Positions 12,561 to 24,049 of a stretch of DNA of 64,000 bases are shown piece after piece. Numbering within the stretch: position 1 is the stretch's first letter; each line of letters begins with the position of its first letter. The notes below the pieces were generated by a model. That model had not been told where the DNA came from, ran no database searches, and was given only the letters and a program-made list of their open reading frames with translations. The position numbers and the translations under genes were made by a program. Source of the DNA: Cryptomeria japonica (Eukaryota; Streptophyta; Pinopsida; Cupressales; Cupressaceae); contig NC_081405.1 of assembly GCF_030272615.1 (NCBI RefSeq), positions 314,236,235 to 314,300,234 of the forward strand. The letters are read 5' to 3'.

Positions 12561-14251
12561 AAATCATTATCTATGTATTCTTATAAGGCAACCGAGTCCA
12601 CCATCCTAAAGCATAGATTAATTCGATTCTGATCAAATAATAATCAATTGGAACACTTAAATATAACTATAATCATAGGTATATAATTGTCCAAATCATT
12701 TGGATATGCATTATTTTAATTGTTAACATTTTTATCCTCCTCATCATCAATAAACAATTAGTTAGTTTTCAGGTTGATTAGGGAAAAGCTCTTGGTTTAG
12801 TTTTCGTTTGTTATGTATGTTTTTTTATTACATGTGTATGCTATTATTGTTTACATTTAACACATTATTTGCACCAAATTTCTACAAGGTCGTCATGGGT
12901 TTCCATATCATAGCATTATAAGGACCATGTTCTCATTTTTACTTTTTGCTGACATACTTGATATATTGTCATCTTGATTCCTTATACCATGATCTATAAC
13001 ATAAAGTACAATATCATATCAAGGTTTTTCATAGCAACATATCATGATTCTCAATCATCATCCCTCTATATCCACCTCTCCATAATTCATATCTCCTTTC
13101 CATCCATCATCACCCTTATCCTTTTATCCTTCATCCTCTAAACCTCCTATCTATTTTTTAGAGAAAATTTGTGTTCTTCAAATATACCTTTCCTCTTGAG
13201 AGGGCATACAAAATATCTTCCTCTTCATCCTTACTCATCATTCCAATAACTTGGGCATCACACCACTATTCCCGATCCCCTTTTACCAACTATATTTTAT
13301 TCATCTTTGATACAATACCACTTCTCATTGTCAAGATGCTATATCAAAGAGGATTCATGGACACAAAAAACTACCTACTACATCTTATTCATGCATGTAT
13401 ATGTGTACACACATATAATATATGTATTGTCATCAAATTTTTACACTAACAATTTAATGCTCTATTTGGAACTTGCTTTAGTGTCCATTTCCCTACTTCA
13501 TTTCAAGAACATTTATGCTCTATGATATCCTAAAAATTAAATTGATGATCCTAATTTTAAAGCTTTTCTAATGTGGAATTCAAGACTAGGTCCTATTTTA
13601 AGGGCTCAAATGCTAGGTTGTCACTTCTAGAGGCCCATTTTTGCATGGACCTTGGTTCCTAACACCCTATTCTTGCCGAAATGGGCTCAAATTTAGGGTG
13701 TTGCGAGTGTTACACTTTATCTTTGGTCATTTGATTTCAATCATTGCATTCAATCATTATTTGCTAGCTTTGATGTAAAACAACCTTTTGGATCCATATA
13801 TGAGGACCTTGTTATACGTCATAACAACTAGACTACATAAATAATATGAGGAATGATCTATCAATCTATAGAGCAACAAATTATCATAACTTTAAATTTG
13901 TAATTTCATCAAAGTGAAGCTACACTCAAGTGTTGATTTATGTATCTTAATTATTGTTATCATTATTATATTACACTAAGATTTGCAAGAATTCCAAAAG
14001 ACAATTACATCACCACCTTTAGGTGGAGGTACTTGAGTGTGTCTCATACCTAATGTAATATTGTCATTTTAGCATTTATCACTGATTTAGCCTATTTCCT
14101 TGCGAGAGCACATACTCTATCTCATCATTGTTATTATGGAGGTTGGAACATCAACAAAGGGTTTGAACTAGGAAAGCTCTTACGTGACATATCCATTTTA
14201 TGTATTTTCTATTTACTCAAGTTCAAATCCAACAAAAAGAAGTTATATCTC
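12561..14251. other. Intergenic, no gene recognised
   Basis: AT-rich sequence without a convincing gene on either strand. The longest open frame (13171-13449) is low-complexity and unsupported. No LTR ends, tRNA or other structural feature was recognised. Confidence 0.5.
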
Positions 14252-14280
14252 AATGTGTACATACATACATACATACATAC

Positions 14281-14317
<37 letters not shown>

Positions 14318-14747
14318 TACATATATATATATATATACACATATGTATGTATATATACATATACATATATATGTATATGTATATATACATATATATGTAT
14401 ATGTATATATACATACATATGTATATATATATGTATACATATATACATATATATGTATATGTATACATATATACATACATATGTATACATATATATATAT
14501 ATATACACATATACATATGTATGTATATACATATACATATACATATACATATGTAAGTATATATACATATATATGTATATATACATATATATATATATGT
14601 ATATATACATATATACATATATATGTATATGTATATACATATATACATATATATGTATATATACATATATATGTATATATACATTTATATGTATATATGT
14701 ATATGTATATACATATATATACATACATATATATACATATATATACA

Positions 14748-14800
<53 letters not shown>

Positions 14801-14885
14801 GTATATATATATGTATATACATATATATATATATGTGTATGTATATACATATACATATACATATATATATATATGCATATATATG

Positions 14886-14919
<34 letters not shown>

Positions 14920-15035
14920 CATATATATATATGTGTATGTATATACATATACATATACATATACATGTATATGTATATACATATACATATACATATACAT
15001 ATATATGTATATGTATATGTATATACATATACATA

Positions 15036-15066
<31 letters not shown>

Positions 15067-15144
15067 GTATGTGTATGTATATACATATACATATACATAT
15101 ATATATACATATACATATATATATACATATACATATATATATAC

Positions 15145-15230
<86 letters not shown>

Positions 15231-15232
15231 GC
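14252..15232. repeat. ~980 bp compound TA/CA/TG microsatellite
   Basis: Nearly uninterrupted alternation of purine and pyrimidine made of TA, CA and TG steps. It begins with (CATA) repeats at 14258-14282 and is richest in pure (TA)n near 15150-15205. Only isolated breaks are visible, near 14552 ('gtaagt') and 14684 ('cattta'). Because no stop codon can form in most frames, long artificial open frames of Tyr/Ile/His/Thr/Met/Cys appear on both strands; they are not genes. Alternating purine-pyrimidine tracts can form cruciforms or Z-DNA. Confidence 0.97.
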
Positions 15233-15263
15233 AAGTGTGCATGTATGTAAACATACATATGCT

Positions 15264-15605
15264 ACATGCGGAAGCCAGTGCTGCCCACATTGGGCTACAC
15301 ATGGCTAAAAGAGAGGGGTTTACTAAAGTGTGGCTGGAGTCCGACTCACTAAACACTGTCAACTGCCTGAGTGGTCGCACGGATCCTAGCTGGACAATTG
15401 CCAGCCTGATCAAGGATTGCCGAAATATAATTAATGAATTGACAGATTTCAATATCTCTCACATATACCAGGAAGGCAATAAGGTGGCGGATCTACTGGC
15501 CAATCTAGCGGTGGGATACGTGGCAACCAACTGGTGGAGTAGCAGGGATGCTTTCCCCAAAAATCTATACGATCTAACATGTAATGATTACTACGTTAAT
15601 CAATG
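15264..15605 (+). pseudogene. LINE RNase H domain, N-terminally truncated
   Basis: About 113 codons ending with TGA at 15603-15605. The translation from 15264 contains [10 protein letters not shown], a catalytic-type 'ESDS' and a C-terminal '[10 protein letters not shown]' with the final acidic residue. This matches the RVT_3-type RNase H found at the C-terminus of plant L1-like ORF2 proteins. The first catalytic Asp of the fold and all reverse transcriptase sequence are missing, because the element was truncated on insertion. The reading frame present is uninterrupted. The apparent extension upstream is microsatellite only. Confidence 0.75.
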
Positions 15606-15818
15606 ATCCCTCATCATGACATGACTGAGTTGATAGAGAAATGACTCTTTTTGGTTTTCCCTAATAAAAAATCTAGAAACCTCATCAGCGACTGGATTTC
15701 CTATCTCATTGTGTGGGTTTTCTTCTACTATTTGGATATCCTTTGGGTGTGGCTCATTTTTTGTGACTGGTTGGCGATAGTGAGCCCCTTCTCCTATTAT
15801 TTGGAGACCAGGAGCATA

Positions 15819-17297
15819 ATGGGAGGGGATAAGGACAAACAAGATCCCTCTACTTGCGAGAAGTGGAAAAAGAATAAAGATGTTTGGCAGGCAGTCGTCG
15901 ATGGTGGTCTCATCCCCTACCTGGACTGACTTCATGGCCCCTCTCCTCTGATTACGAAGGCCTTTGTTAACAGATGGAAAAAAGGGAGTCTCAGGGCTTA
16001 TGGTGCCGATTATCAGATTGATGAAACTTTGGTGGCGATGGTCACTGGTTTTCCTACGACTGGAAGAAGGTTCTATATGGATAGAAAAATTGGGGAGGAA
16101 GACTTGTCGAGTTTCTTTGATAAAGACAAGGAACGCTCTAGAGTCACCAAGATGGCCGATGGCGGCTATAATAGAAAAGACCTCATGGCCCCATGGGCGG
16201 ACATGGCTGAGTTTATAATGAGGTATATCACCCTCGATGGCAAGTATGCAAGCATCTTCTCCTACCATTTCACTATCTTAAATAATTTTTGCCACGATAA
16301 AATTATCTCTGTTCCCTACTATCTAGCCTCCTCCCTTGAGAATAGCCTAGAAAAGCACCTGGAGAACCATAACAACCCTATTCTTCATGAGGGACTTATT
16401 GTCCTTATCATGGAACACGCTAAATCCATTGAAATTGTGTCCTCGCTTGCTGAGATTGGCCTGTAGATGGAGGTCCAAGATGTCTCTCACTTGGAGATGG
16501 ACCTGGATGATAGTGGGGTTCCTGTGGATGACCCTGAATACGAACTTGTGGATGAAAAGGAAAAGATAGTCACTCCTGGGAAGCTCGCGAGCAAGAACCC
16601 CCCCAGATGAGTGGCTAGCAAATACAAAACCAACATCAAGCTTATCTCCAAGGCCGAACCTCTCACCAAAAAGAAAAAGATGGTGGCTATAGATCATAGC
16701 CCAAAGATTATGGACCAAGGGATTAAACTGGACATCCCTATCAATGTCCAGAAAGAAAAACAGGGAACCATAGCCAATGAAGAGAGTTGTGGAAATCATA
16801 AGGTTGGTAGTCTGATGAATTTGGTCATGGAAGCCACCAGAATCTAGGAGTACTGCTGGAAGAGGGTCGAGCATGAAATTGATACCCTCAAAATGGGGGT
16901 TAAAGAAATAATTGACTTATTCACTACTTCCCCTGAACCCAGCAAACCGAAGAAAGTCATGATTATGACTAAAAAACTCTCCTAGAATGTTGAGGTAATG
17001 AAATGCAACCATGAACAAAGGATTGATAAGGTGGAACAATCCATGGCTGAGATTAAGAAAAATCTCAAGAACCTAGTCGACATTAGTAAAGAAGCCATGA
17101 GCAACAACATTGAGGGGCTTGAAAAGATTAATGACATGGTTGCTGATTATAGATCCTATCAAAGTGATCCAGTGAAAGATCTTGGAGGAGATGATATGGC
17201 TACTGGAGACAACAAAAACACTGGACCCAGTTCCAGAACCAGGAGAAGAAGCAGCAATAAGGGTACCTCCAGATTCATCATGGAGGAGCTTGAGTAA
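15819..17297 (+). pseudogene. Decayed LINE-borne ORF downstream of RNase H, function unknown
   Basis: One continuous frame of 493 codons with five in-frame stops (15927 TGA, 16464 TAG, 16608 TGA, 16845 TAG, 16983 TAG) and no frameshift. The start is the ATG of MGGDKDKQDPS. The first ~215 residues look like a compact helical domain, with blocks such as WQAVVDGGLIPYLD, FVNRWKKGSLRAYG, MAPWADMAEFIM and SYHFTILNNF. This faintly resembles plant transposon-associated or gag-like domains, but I cannot assign a family. The rest is charged, Lys-rich and probably coiled-coil (for example near 17010-17120). Its position after RNase H inside one LINE insertion is unusual. All five stops can be explained by C-to-T change of CAG or CGA codons. 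Confidence 0.6.
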
Positions 17298-17531
17298 ATC
17301 AACAGGATTTCCATCCAAAAGAGCAAGGATCTAGTGCTCTCGCTTGACTGAGAGCTTTATCTTTTTCTTTGTCTTGTTTGTTTGCATTTCCTTTGTTTTA
17401 GTTTCTGTTCGGGGTTGCTCCCCTATTTTGCTGATGTTTCTTGCCGGTTTGGCTGTTGGCCGGTTGTTGTAAAACTTTAGGTTTTGGGTCTTTGTAAAAC
17501 TCGTTTATCTTTATCAAAAACATACATATGC

Positions 17532-19036
17532 ATATATAGGTGTGTGGTTGTTCAATAGGATGATCATGGTATCATTATATTTATGCATGCACTAATATAG
17601 TGTCATTTCAACTTAATTGTTATAAATATTATCACATCTAGGTATTTATAAATAGGCCATAAAAGACTTCTTCATTATATAGGTTTGATTCATGGATGTG
17701 GATGTAAAAGTATATTTCTTAAATTATTCAATAATAGTTAGAAACATATTTCTCTTCAAGAGACTAATGGGGACATATATTGTGGTCATGTGAGTGTCAA
17801 AATCTTTTCTCAAAATTCATTACACACAATATACTATTGGAGTTATATGGAAAATTATTTATATGGTTTACATTTTAAATGACATATATATCAATTCCAC
17901 TAATTTAAACACGAGTCTACTTATGAGCTGTAGACATTGAATCCTATATTTATACATAGGTATAAGATTTAGTATTGAATATTCTCCCAACTTCTTTGAA
18001 TGGATAAACTTTCATTAAAGTTTCTACAAATATTTTGAATGAATCAACTATGGTGTAATAGTTAGGAAGAAGAAAAAAGTAAAATAATTGGAATACATGA
18101 TGAAGAAATGATTACTAAACAAGGTATTGATATCATACATAACTTGTTGTTGGTTGATTAGATTATCATAGTAATAAATATACTTGTAAGGTATATAACC
18201 CTCATCCATTATTTGGTAGTAAATCGAGGCTATTATACCTCTTGAATTATATATTCCATCATTTCACATGCCTCTTGAATACACCATTTGATACATGAAA
18301 TAAAAAATAACTAACTTTAGACACTAAATGAGAGAAGAGTCTACACATTAGGTAATATACAATCTTATACTTGTGATATTTGAAGACAAATTATGATAAT
18401 AACATAGCTTAGTAACTTAGAGTTACTAATGTGGTTTTTATGTAATTGATAGGGACAATTTGTCATTAATTCTAGGTATGAAACATGAACTTTTTTTTTT
18501 CCGCCATAGATAGATGAACATTTAAATATATATTTTTATGTATTTGTGATGCTATTTTTGGTAAGGGTTTTTGAATTTGAATGATTTTAGTAACATTTGA
18601 TTTCATGTCTTAGATGGCTATAATTTTCATGGATCAAATACTAGATAGTTATAGTTTTAGATGATATTAATTTAGTGTATCTTAATTTATCTATGGTTTT
18701 AGTTTCTAATATTAATAATTTTACAGTCATAGAGAGCATATTAAATTGTTTTCAAGTTATTTATCCCATTAGCATTACCATCAAAATCTCTCACCTATAT
18801 GTTGTCATTGTTATATTCTTGACATTAATCAATTTTATCTTTGCACTCCCAATTTTCTTGTTTAATCAAACCCTAAGACACTTGTCTTAAAATGGTTGTG
18901 CTTAGATTCTTCGATATTATATGACATTTACTTCATCTTATATGGTTTATGTATCATTTTGGCCACTACCTCAATACACTCACCAAATGGGGAAACATTG
19001 AGCCATATTATCACCCTTTGATAAATATAATTACGC
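17532..19036. other. Intergenic, no gene recognised
   Basis: AT-rich, no convincing ORF, no recognised repeat. It lies between the LINE target duplication and the E2 target duplication. Confidence 0.5.
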
Positions 19037-19041
19037 AATTT

Positions 19042-20515
19042 TGTTGGCATTATGTGAACCGGTACGAGGACATGATGACATTGTATGTTGTCATTCATGT
19101 CAATATGCTGAAGAAGAGAGAATTGGTATGTTACCAAGAACCAGTATATGTGAGAACCGGTATATGTGCCAAATTGAAGCGATGTGTTTATTCAAGGTGA
19201 ACTGGCATGTGGTTATGGGAACCGATACATGGAAGCTTTGTATGACTACCAATTGGTAGTCTCAACTTTAGGGTTTCCGGTTGAAGTGCTTCAAGCCTGT
19301 GTGATTCAATCGGCGACTTTGTGTGATGAGTTAGCATTATAACAAAGAACAGATCATGTTGCCACGTCAGTCTTGTGCACATGAAGGATCTTGCATGAAA
19401 GAGATTGTTCCTATCTACCTCGGGAATGTGCGAAGTCTGTAAACGGTGAAAACACATGATGGGTTATCAGTCACCATGAAAGCGGTGGAGAACGAATGAT
19501 GGAGAACGTCTTGAGATTGGTTCAAGACTATTGCATTTAATGCAATGTACTCAACGTCAGGATTGAACTGTTTGAATTGCTTAACCTAACAAGTTTAGGG
19601 TTTAGGGTTTATACTACCGACCTATCTGTTTCCTATAAGGTTGATGTTCCGTTGCATGTTGAGGTTGCTGGCAAAAGTTGTGTGTGTGTATCCAAGTGAA
19701 GAGATACCCGATTCTTGCCAGACTAGAGGAGAGAAGTGATACCTGCAGAGTGTAAGTGCAGAAGGTGAAGAGGAGCTAAAACGGATCTGCATTAGCATTG
19801 AGTGCTGTTACCAGATCATTGTAATACCTGTTGATCTCTAACCACTTCAATAGTTGGAAAATACCTTAACAGGATAGCTTTAACCGGCTTACTGTAAATC
19901 CTTTAACAGGGTGACTCAAAACCATTGAGTTCTTGAAATCCTCTAACAAGGTAACCTTTGACAGGGTTTAACCCTTAACCGGGTATTCTAGCCATCCCTT
20001 AATCAGGTGATCCCTAACAAGATCGGTTCTTAACAGAACCTATTGTATCAGTCTTTAACCAGACAAGGCTCCTAATAGAGCGAACTTCTAAAGAGTTCAA
20101 AAACATCTTGTGGGTATTCATCCCCACCGTGGTTTTTCCTAGTTGGGTTTCCACGTGAAAAAATATGTGTGTCATGTGTGGTGTTTTTCATGTGATGGTT
20201 TAAGTGATTTGTGACTGAAGGTAAATCATGTTGATCTAGCAGTTTATATATCTTTGATGATAGATTACTTGTTCATGCACTAGGTTGAAATGGAATGAAG
20301 TATTAGATTGTATGAAAAGATAAGTGTCAACCAGTTTATGCTTGTCTCAATTATTCTGGATTTTGTTGGTTGAACTCTGTTTAAGACCGGTGTTACTGTT
20401 TGTCTGCCAAAACACAGAGTTTGCTGACAAACCGGTTTAGGATTGTGTTTTCTGTATTGATTCACCCCCCCTCTCATTACCGGTTTGGTACTATCTGTTC
20501 ATCATTGAGTTATCA
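19042..20515 (+). repeat. 5' LTR of E2
   Basis: 1474 bases, from TGTTGGCATT to ...GTTATCA. It is preceded by target duplication AATTT and followed by the primer binding site. Contains the array of small hairpins at about 19848-20098, then 'gtgggtattcatccccac' and the CGTGG...CCACG palindrome (20128-20155). Confidence 0.93.
19848..20098 (+). repeat. Array of ~12 mini-hairpins with YTAACM loops (E2 5' LTR)
   Basis: Consecutive short inverted repeats. Clear ones are: AGCT-TTAACC-GGCT (19876-19889); ACTCAA-AACCA-TTGAGT (19914-19930); AACCT-TTGACA-GGGTT (19953-19968); ACCC-TTAACC-GGGT (19971-19984); GGTTC-TTAACA-GAACC (20025-20040); GTCT-TTAACC-AGAC (20051-20064); GCTC-CTAATA-GAGC (20068-20081); GAACT-TCTAAAG-AGTTC (20082-20098). 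Stems differ between units while most loops stay near TTAACA. The array sits in the transcribed part of the LTR or its leader. Confidence 0.8.
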
Positions 20516-20517
20516 AT

Positions 20518-20529
20518 TGGTATCAGAGC
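20518..20529 (+). other. E2 primer binding site (initiator Met tRNA)
   Basis: TGGTATCAGAGC, two bases after the LTR terminus, as in E1. Confidence 0.9.
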
Positions 20530-20586
20530 ATCCTCCAAGTCCTCTATGTTATAAGCTTAACAGCTTGAGGAAAAGATCCCAGTCTA

Positions 20587-23500
20587 ATGATGAAGAGGGA
20601 AGTTCCAAAGTTCAATAGAGATAATTTTAGTATATGGAAAGACAGGATGAAGATATACATCAGAAGTATGAGTGCTCAATACTGGAGCTATGTTGAGAAT
20701 GCTTATATTGCCCCTACCAGTACTCTCACCAATGACCAAAAGAGAGAGATGCAGGAGAATAGGCAAGTCATGGAAGCCCTAATTAGCAATTTATCTGACA
20801 TTGAGTTTATTGATGTCCAAGATAAAGTAAATCCCAAAGAAGTATGGGATACTCTTGAAAATATCTATGGCGGTGATGAGCATGTAAAACAAGCTAAGGA
20901 AGAAAGCCTTAGAGGGAAGTTTGAAGACATGAAGATGGTTGAAGGTGAGACCATTCAATTGTATGGAATAAGAATCAAAACTATTGTAGAGATATCAAGA
21001 GTGCAGGTGGTAAAATGGAAGATTCCACTGTGGTAAGCAAAGTTCTGAGATCCTTATTACCGGTCTATGCAATAAGGGTTTCTACTATTCAGGAGTTGAG
21101 ATCAATAGACAAGACTAAGGTATCCCTAAACTCCATCATTGCAAAATTGACAGCCTATGAGCTAAATAGTTTTGATGGCAGTGTTCAAAAGACTGAATCA
21201 GCTTTTAAAGCTTCTGCTGTACCATCCAGAAAAGGAAAAGAAGCTAGCACTAGTGGTGAACCAAGACAGAGCAGAGAAATGGATGATGAGGAGATTCTGA
21301 TGGTATTTGAATCTCTTCTTGTAGGAAAATTCCTAAAGGAATCAACAAATATAGAGGTAAGCTCCCTTTGAAATGCTTTTCTTGTAACCGGATAGGACAT
21401 ATTGCTGTAAACAGTCCTAATAGTAACAACAAGGACAAACTGGAAAGGTTCAAGAAATTCAAAGGAGGAAATTGGAGAAACCATTTTGTGGCAGTTGATG
21501 AAGGTGTCACAGATGAGGAGTCAGAAGATGAAGAAAATGAAGATATTGTGTTTGTTGTTGTCAAGGAAGATGTGTTAGACAAGAAGGCTCTTGTCTCCCG
21601 CTTTGATAATTCCAATGAGTGGATTATTGATAGTGGCTATTCTCACCATATGACTGGTGACCGGAGCAAGTTTCTATCCTTCGAAGAGTATGATGGTGGT
21701 GTGGTTCGCTTTGGTAATGATGCACCATGTATGGTCAAATGCAGAGGGTCCATCTCTCTGAATGGAAAGAGTAGTGCTGACAATGTGTATTGGGTTGATG
21801 GTCTCAGACACAACCTTCTGAGTGTTGCCCAGCTGAATGATAGTGGTCTCACTTTGGAATTCAAGAATGGAGTGTGTAGAATCAAAGGAAAGAGTGGTGA
21901 ATTGGTGGTCATCGGCATCAATGGAAGAGTTGATGAAACCTTTGAGAAAACTGAGGACACTGGAAGTGAGAAAGAGGTAAATGAACCGGTTGTAACCTTC
22001 TAGGAATCGATTTCCAGTCAACCAAGTACTAGTAAGAGTGTTCCTACATCGGTAGATGTAGATGTTGATACTGATGGAGATGAGGATGAAGAAGAAAAGC
22101 AAGAGGAATCTATCAAGATCATTCCTCGGTATGTCAAGCTGAATCATGATCCTAAGCAGATCATAGGAGATAAGGATGCAGGAATCCTTACAAGAAGAAA
22201 GGTCAGAGAAAACTCATCTATGATCTCTAAATTTGAGCCTAAATCATTCAAAGAGGAACATAAAGACGAAGACTGGATCAAGGCAATGGAAGAGGAACTT
22301 GACCAGATAGAGAGAAATAGTACATGGTCTTTGGTACCCAGACCGGAGCATAAAAATGTCATAGGTACCAAATGGGTTTTCAGAAATAAGCTGAATGAGG
22401 ATGGCATAGTGATTAGAAACAAAGCGACCGGTGTGTAATGGATATGTCCAAGAAGAAGGAGAAGACTATGGAGAAACCTTTGCTCCTGTAGCCAGACTAG
22501 AAGGAGTTCATACATGCTTCTTGCATATGCAGCTTTTAAAGGATTCAAAGTATATCAAATGGATGTAAAATCTGCATTCCTAAATGGTGTACTTGAAGAG
22601 GAGGTGTATATAGAGCAACCAGATGGGTTTGCCCTATCTGAAGATAGTGACATGGTGTATAGGCTACATAAAGCCTTATATGGTCTAAAGCAGACACCTG
22701 GAGCATGGTATGAATGCCTACACTCCCATCTTGTGAAGATTGGATTTGAGAGAACAAGCGAAGATAACAATATCTACTTGAAGTCTGAAGGAGATCAAAT
22801 CTTGATCTGTGAGGTATTTGTTGATGACATTATCTTTGGTGGAGATGACAAGATGAGTCATGAGTTTGCAGATGAGATGAAGAAAGAGTTTGAGATGTCA
22901 CTCATAGGGGAGATTAAGTTCTTCATTGGACTGCAGATTCAGCAGATGAAAGATGGAATCTTTATCACTCAGTCCAAGTATGTCAAAGAGGTGTTGAAGA
23001 CCTTTGGTATGGAAGATAGCAAACCGGTTGGTACACCGATGGTGACCGGTTGTAAACTATCAAAAGAGGATGACTCAGCATTGGTTAATGAGAAGGAATA
23101 CCGATCCATGATTGGTAAGTTGCATTATGTAGTGCATAGCAGACTGGATATTGCACATGCAGTTGGCATTACTACAAGATTCTATAAAAGTCCAAGAGAA
23201 TCCCACTTGGTTGCAGTCAAGCGGATTCTTAGGTATCTAAAGGGAACTATTGATTATGGATTGTGGTATCCATATAGCAAGGATTTCAACTTGAAAGTAT
23301 TCACAGATGCTAATTGGTCAGGTAATGTGGATGACCGGAAGAGCACAACCAGTGGTGCATTCTTTCTCAGTGGTAGACTGGTCTCATGGATGAGTAAGAA
23401 GCAGAGTATGTTGCAGCTTTCATGAACTACACTCAGACAATTTGGATGAAGCATGTATTAAATAGCTTCAAAGTTCCTGTATCTGAACCGGTAAGTATAT

Positions 23501-23739
23501 TTTGTGACAATACTAGTGCAATTAACATCTCCAAGAATCCGGTTTTACATTCTAGAACCAAGCGCTTTGAGCTTAAGTATCATTTCTTGAGGGAAAAGGT
23601 TCAGAACAAAGAGATTGCATTGGAACATGTTTCCAGTAAGGAGCAGTTAGCAGACATATTCACCAAGCCTCTCCCAAAGGCTAAATTTATGTACTTAAGA
23701 GGTGAATTAGGGGTGCTGCCCCTTCAGGAGGTAAACTAA
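20587..23739 (+). pseudogene. E2 gag-protease-RT-RNase H polyprotein, integrase missing
   Basis: Gag opens at MMKREVPKFN (20587) and runs to a frameshift near 21030, where it continues in the next frame. The zinc knuckle (21374-21415) reads CFSCNRIGHIAVNS, with the last Cys replaced by Ser. The protease motif reads DSGYSHHMTGD (21628 onward), with Tyr where E1 and E3 have Cys. After GINGR the frame passes directly into VDETFEKTED (about 21915-21945); the His/Cys region and DDE core of integrase, present in E1 and E3, are absent. A stop lies at 22001. Reverse transcriptase runs to 23425 with FVDD in place of YVDD near 22819. A small deletion near 23400-23410 shifts the frame inside RNase H, and the final segment 23422-23739 carries the DNTSAI motif. 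Confidence 0.9.
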
Positions 23740-24049
23740 TGGTATATGCTCCACATCAGTCAAGTATTGTAGAGTCAAATTTTTCTTCCGGATTGATGTG
23801 TTGAAGGATGCTACTCCTCAGGGGAAGCAACATAATGGAACAGGGAAGCTTGTGCCTCCACTTTGGCATTGTTGTCAAAGGGGGAGAAGAAGTGAAGCGG
23901 AGAAGATATCTGCAGAAATTGTGGGAGAAGATGTGAAGTGGAGAGATATCTTTGTAGTGAAGTAGAGAAGATATCTGCAGAAATTGGGGGAGAAGATGTG
24001 AAGCGGAGAGATATCTTTGTATATTGCCATCAATGCCAAAGGGGGAGAT
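23740..24049 (+). other. E2 3' internal region with polypurine tracts and 65 bp tandem repeat
   Basis: Noncoding. The first purine tract AAAGGGGGAGA begins at 23878. A 65 bp unit is repeated twice with exact period (23892-23956 and 23957-24021), starting 'gtgaag(c/t)(g/a)gagaagat'. The LTR-adjacent polypurine tract AAAGGGGGAGA is at 24038-24048. Confidence 0.8.

Larger units (their letters stand above)
15263..17520 (+). mobile_element. 5'-truncated LINE with RNase H end and a further ORF
   Basis: Flanked by an 11 bp direct repeat CATACATATGC (15252-15262 and 17521-17531), with a short A run at its 3' end after 'ctttatc'. These are the marks of target-primed reverse transcription. The left end starts inside an RNase H domain, consistent with 5' truncation. 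The right flank resumes the microsatellite ('atatatagg'), so the element landed in the edge of that repeat. A second reading frame follows the RNase H. The 3' noncoding tail runs from about 17298 and is T-rich. Confidence 0.85.

Noticed and set aside
14184-15308. Open frames of 260-374 codons on both strands over the microsatellite
   Set aside because: They consist only of residues encoded by TA/CA/TG steps (Tyr, Ile, His, Thr, Val, Met, Cys). The absence of stops is a by-product of the repeat.
15600-16268. 222-codon minus-strand ORF
   Set aside because: It is antisense to the LINE ORF, whose plus-strand frame has consistent domain-like composition. No start context or known motif supports the reverse frame.
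16347-16874. 175-codon minus-strand ORF
   Set aside because: Also antisense to the LINE ORF; it is a shadow frame.
19860-20100. CRISPR-like or ordinary tandem repeat reading of the TTAACA array
   Set aside because: Spacing and unit sequence vary and the common part is only the loop, while flanks pair within each unit. A direct-repeat array does not explain this, and the host is a plant.
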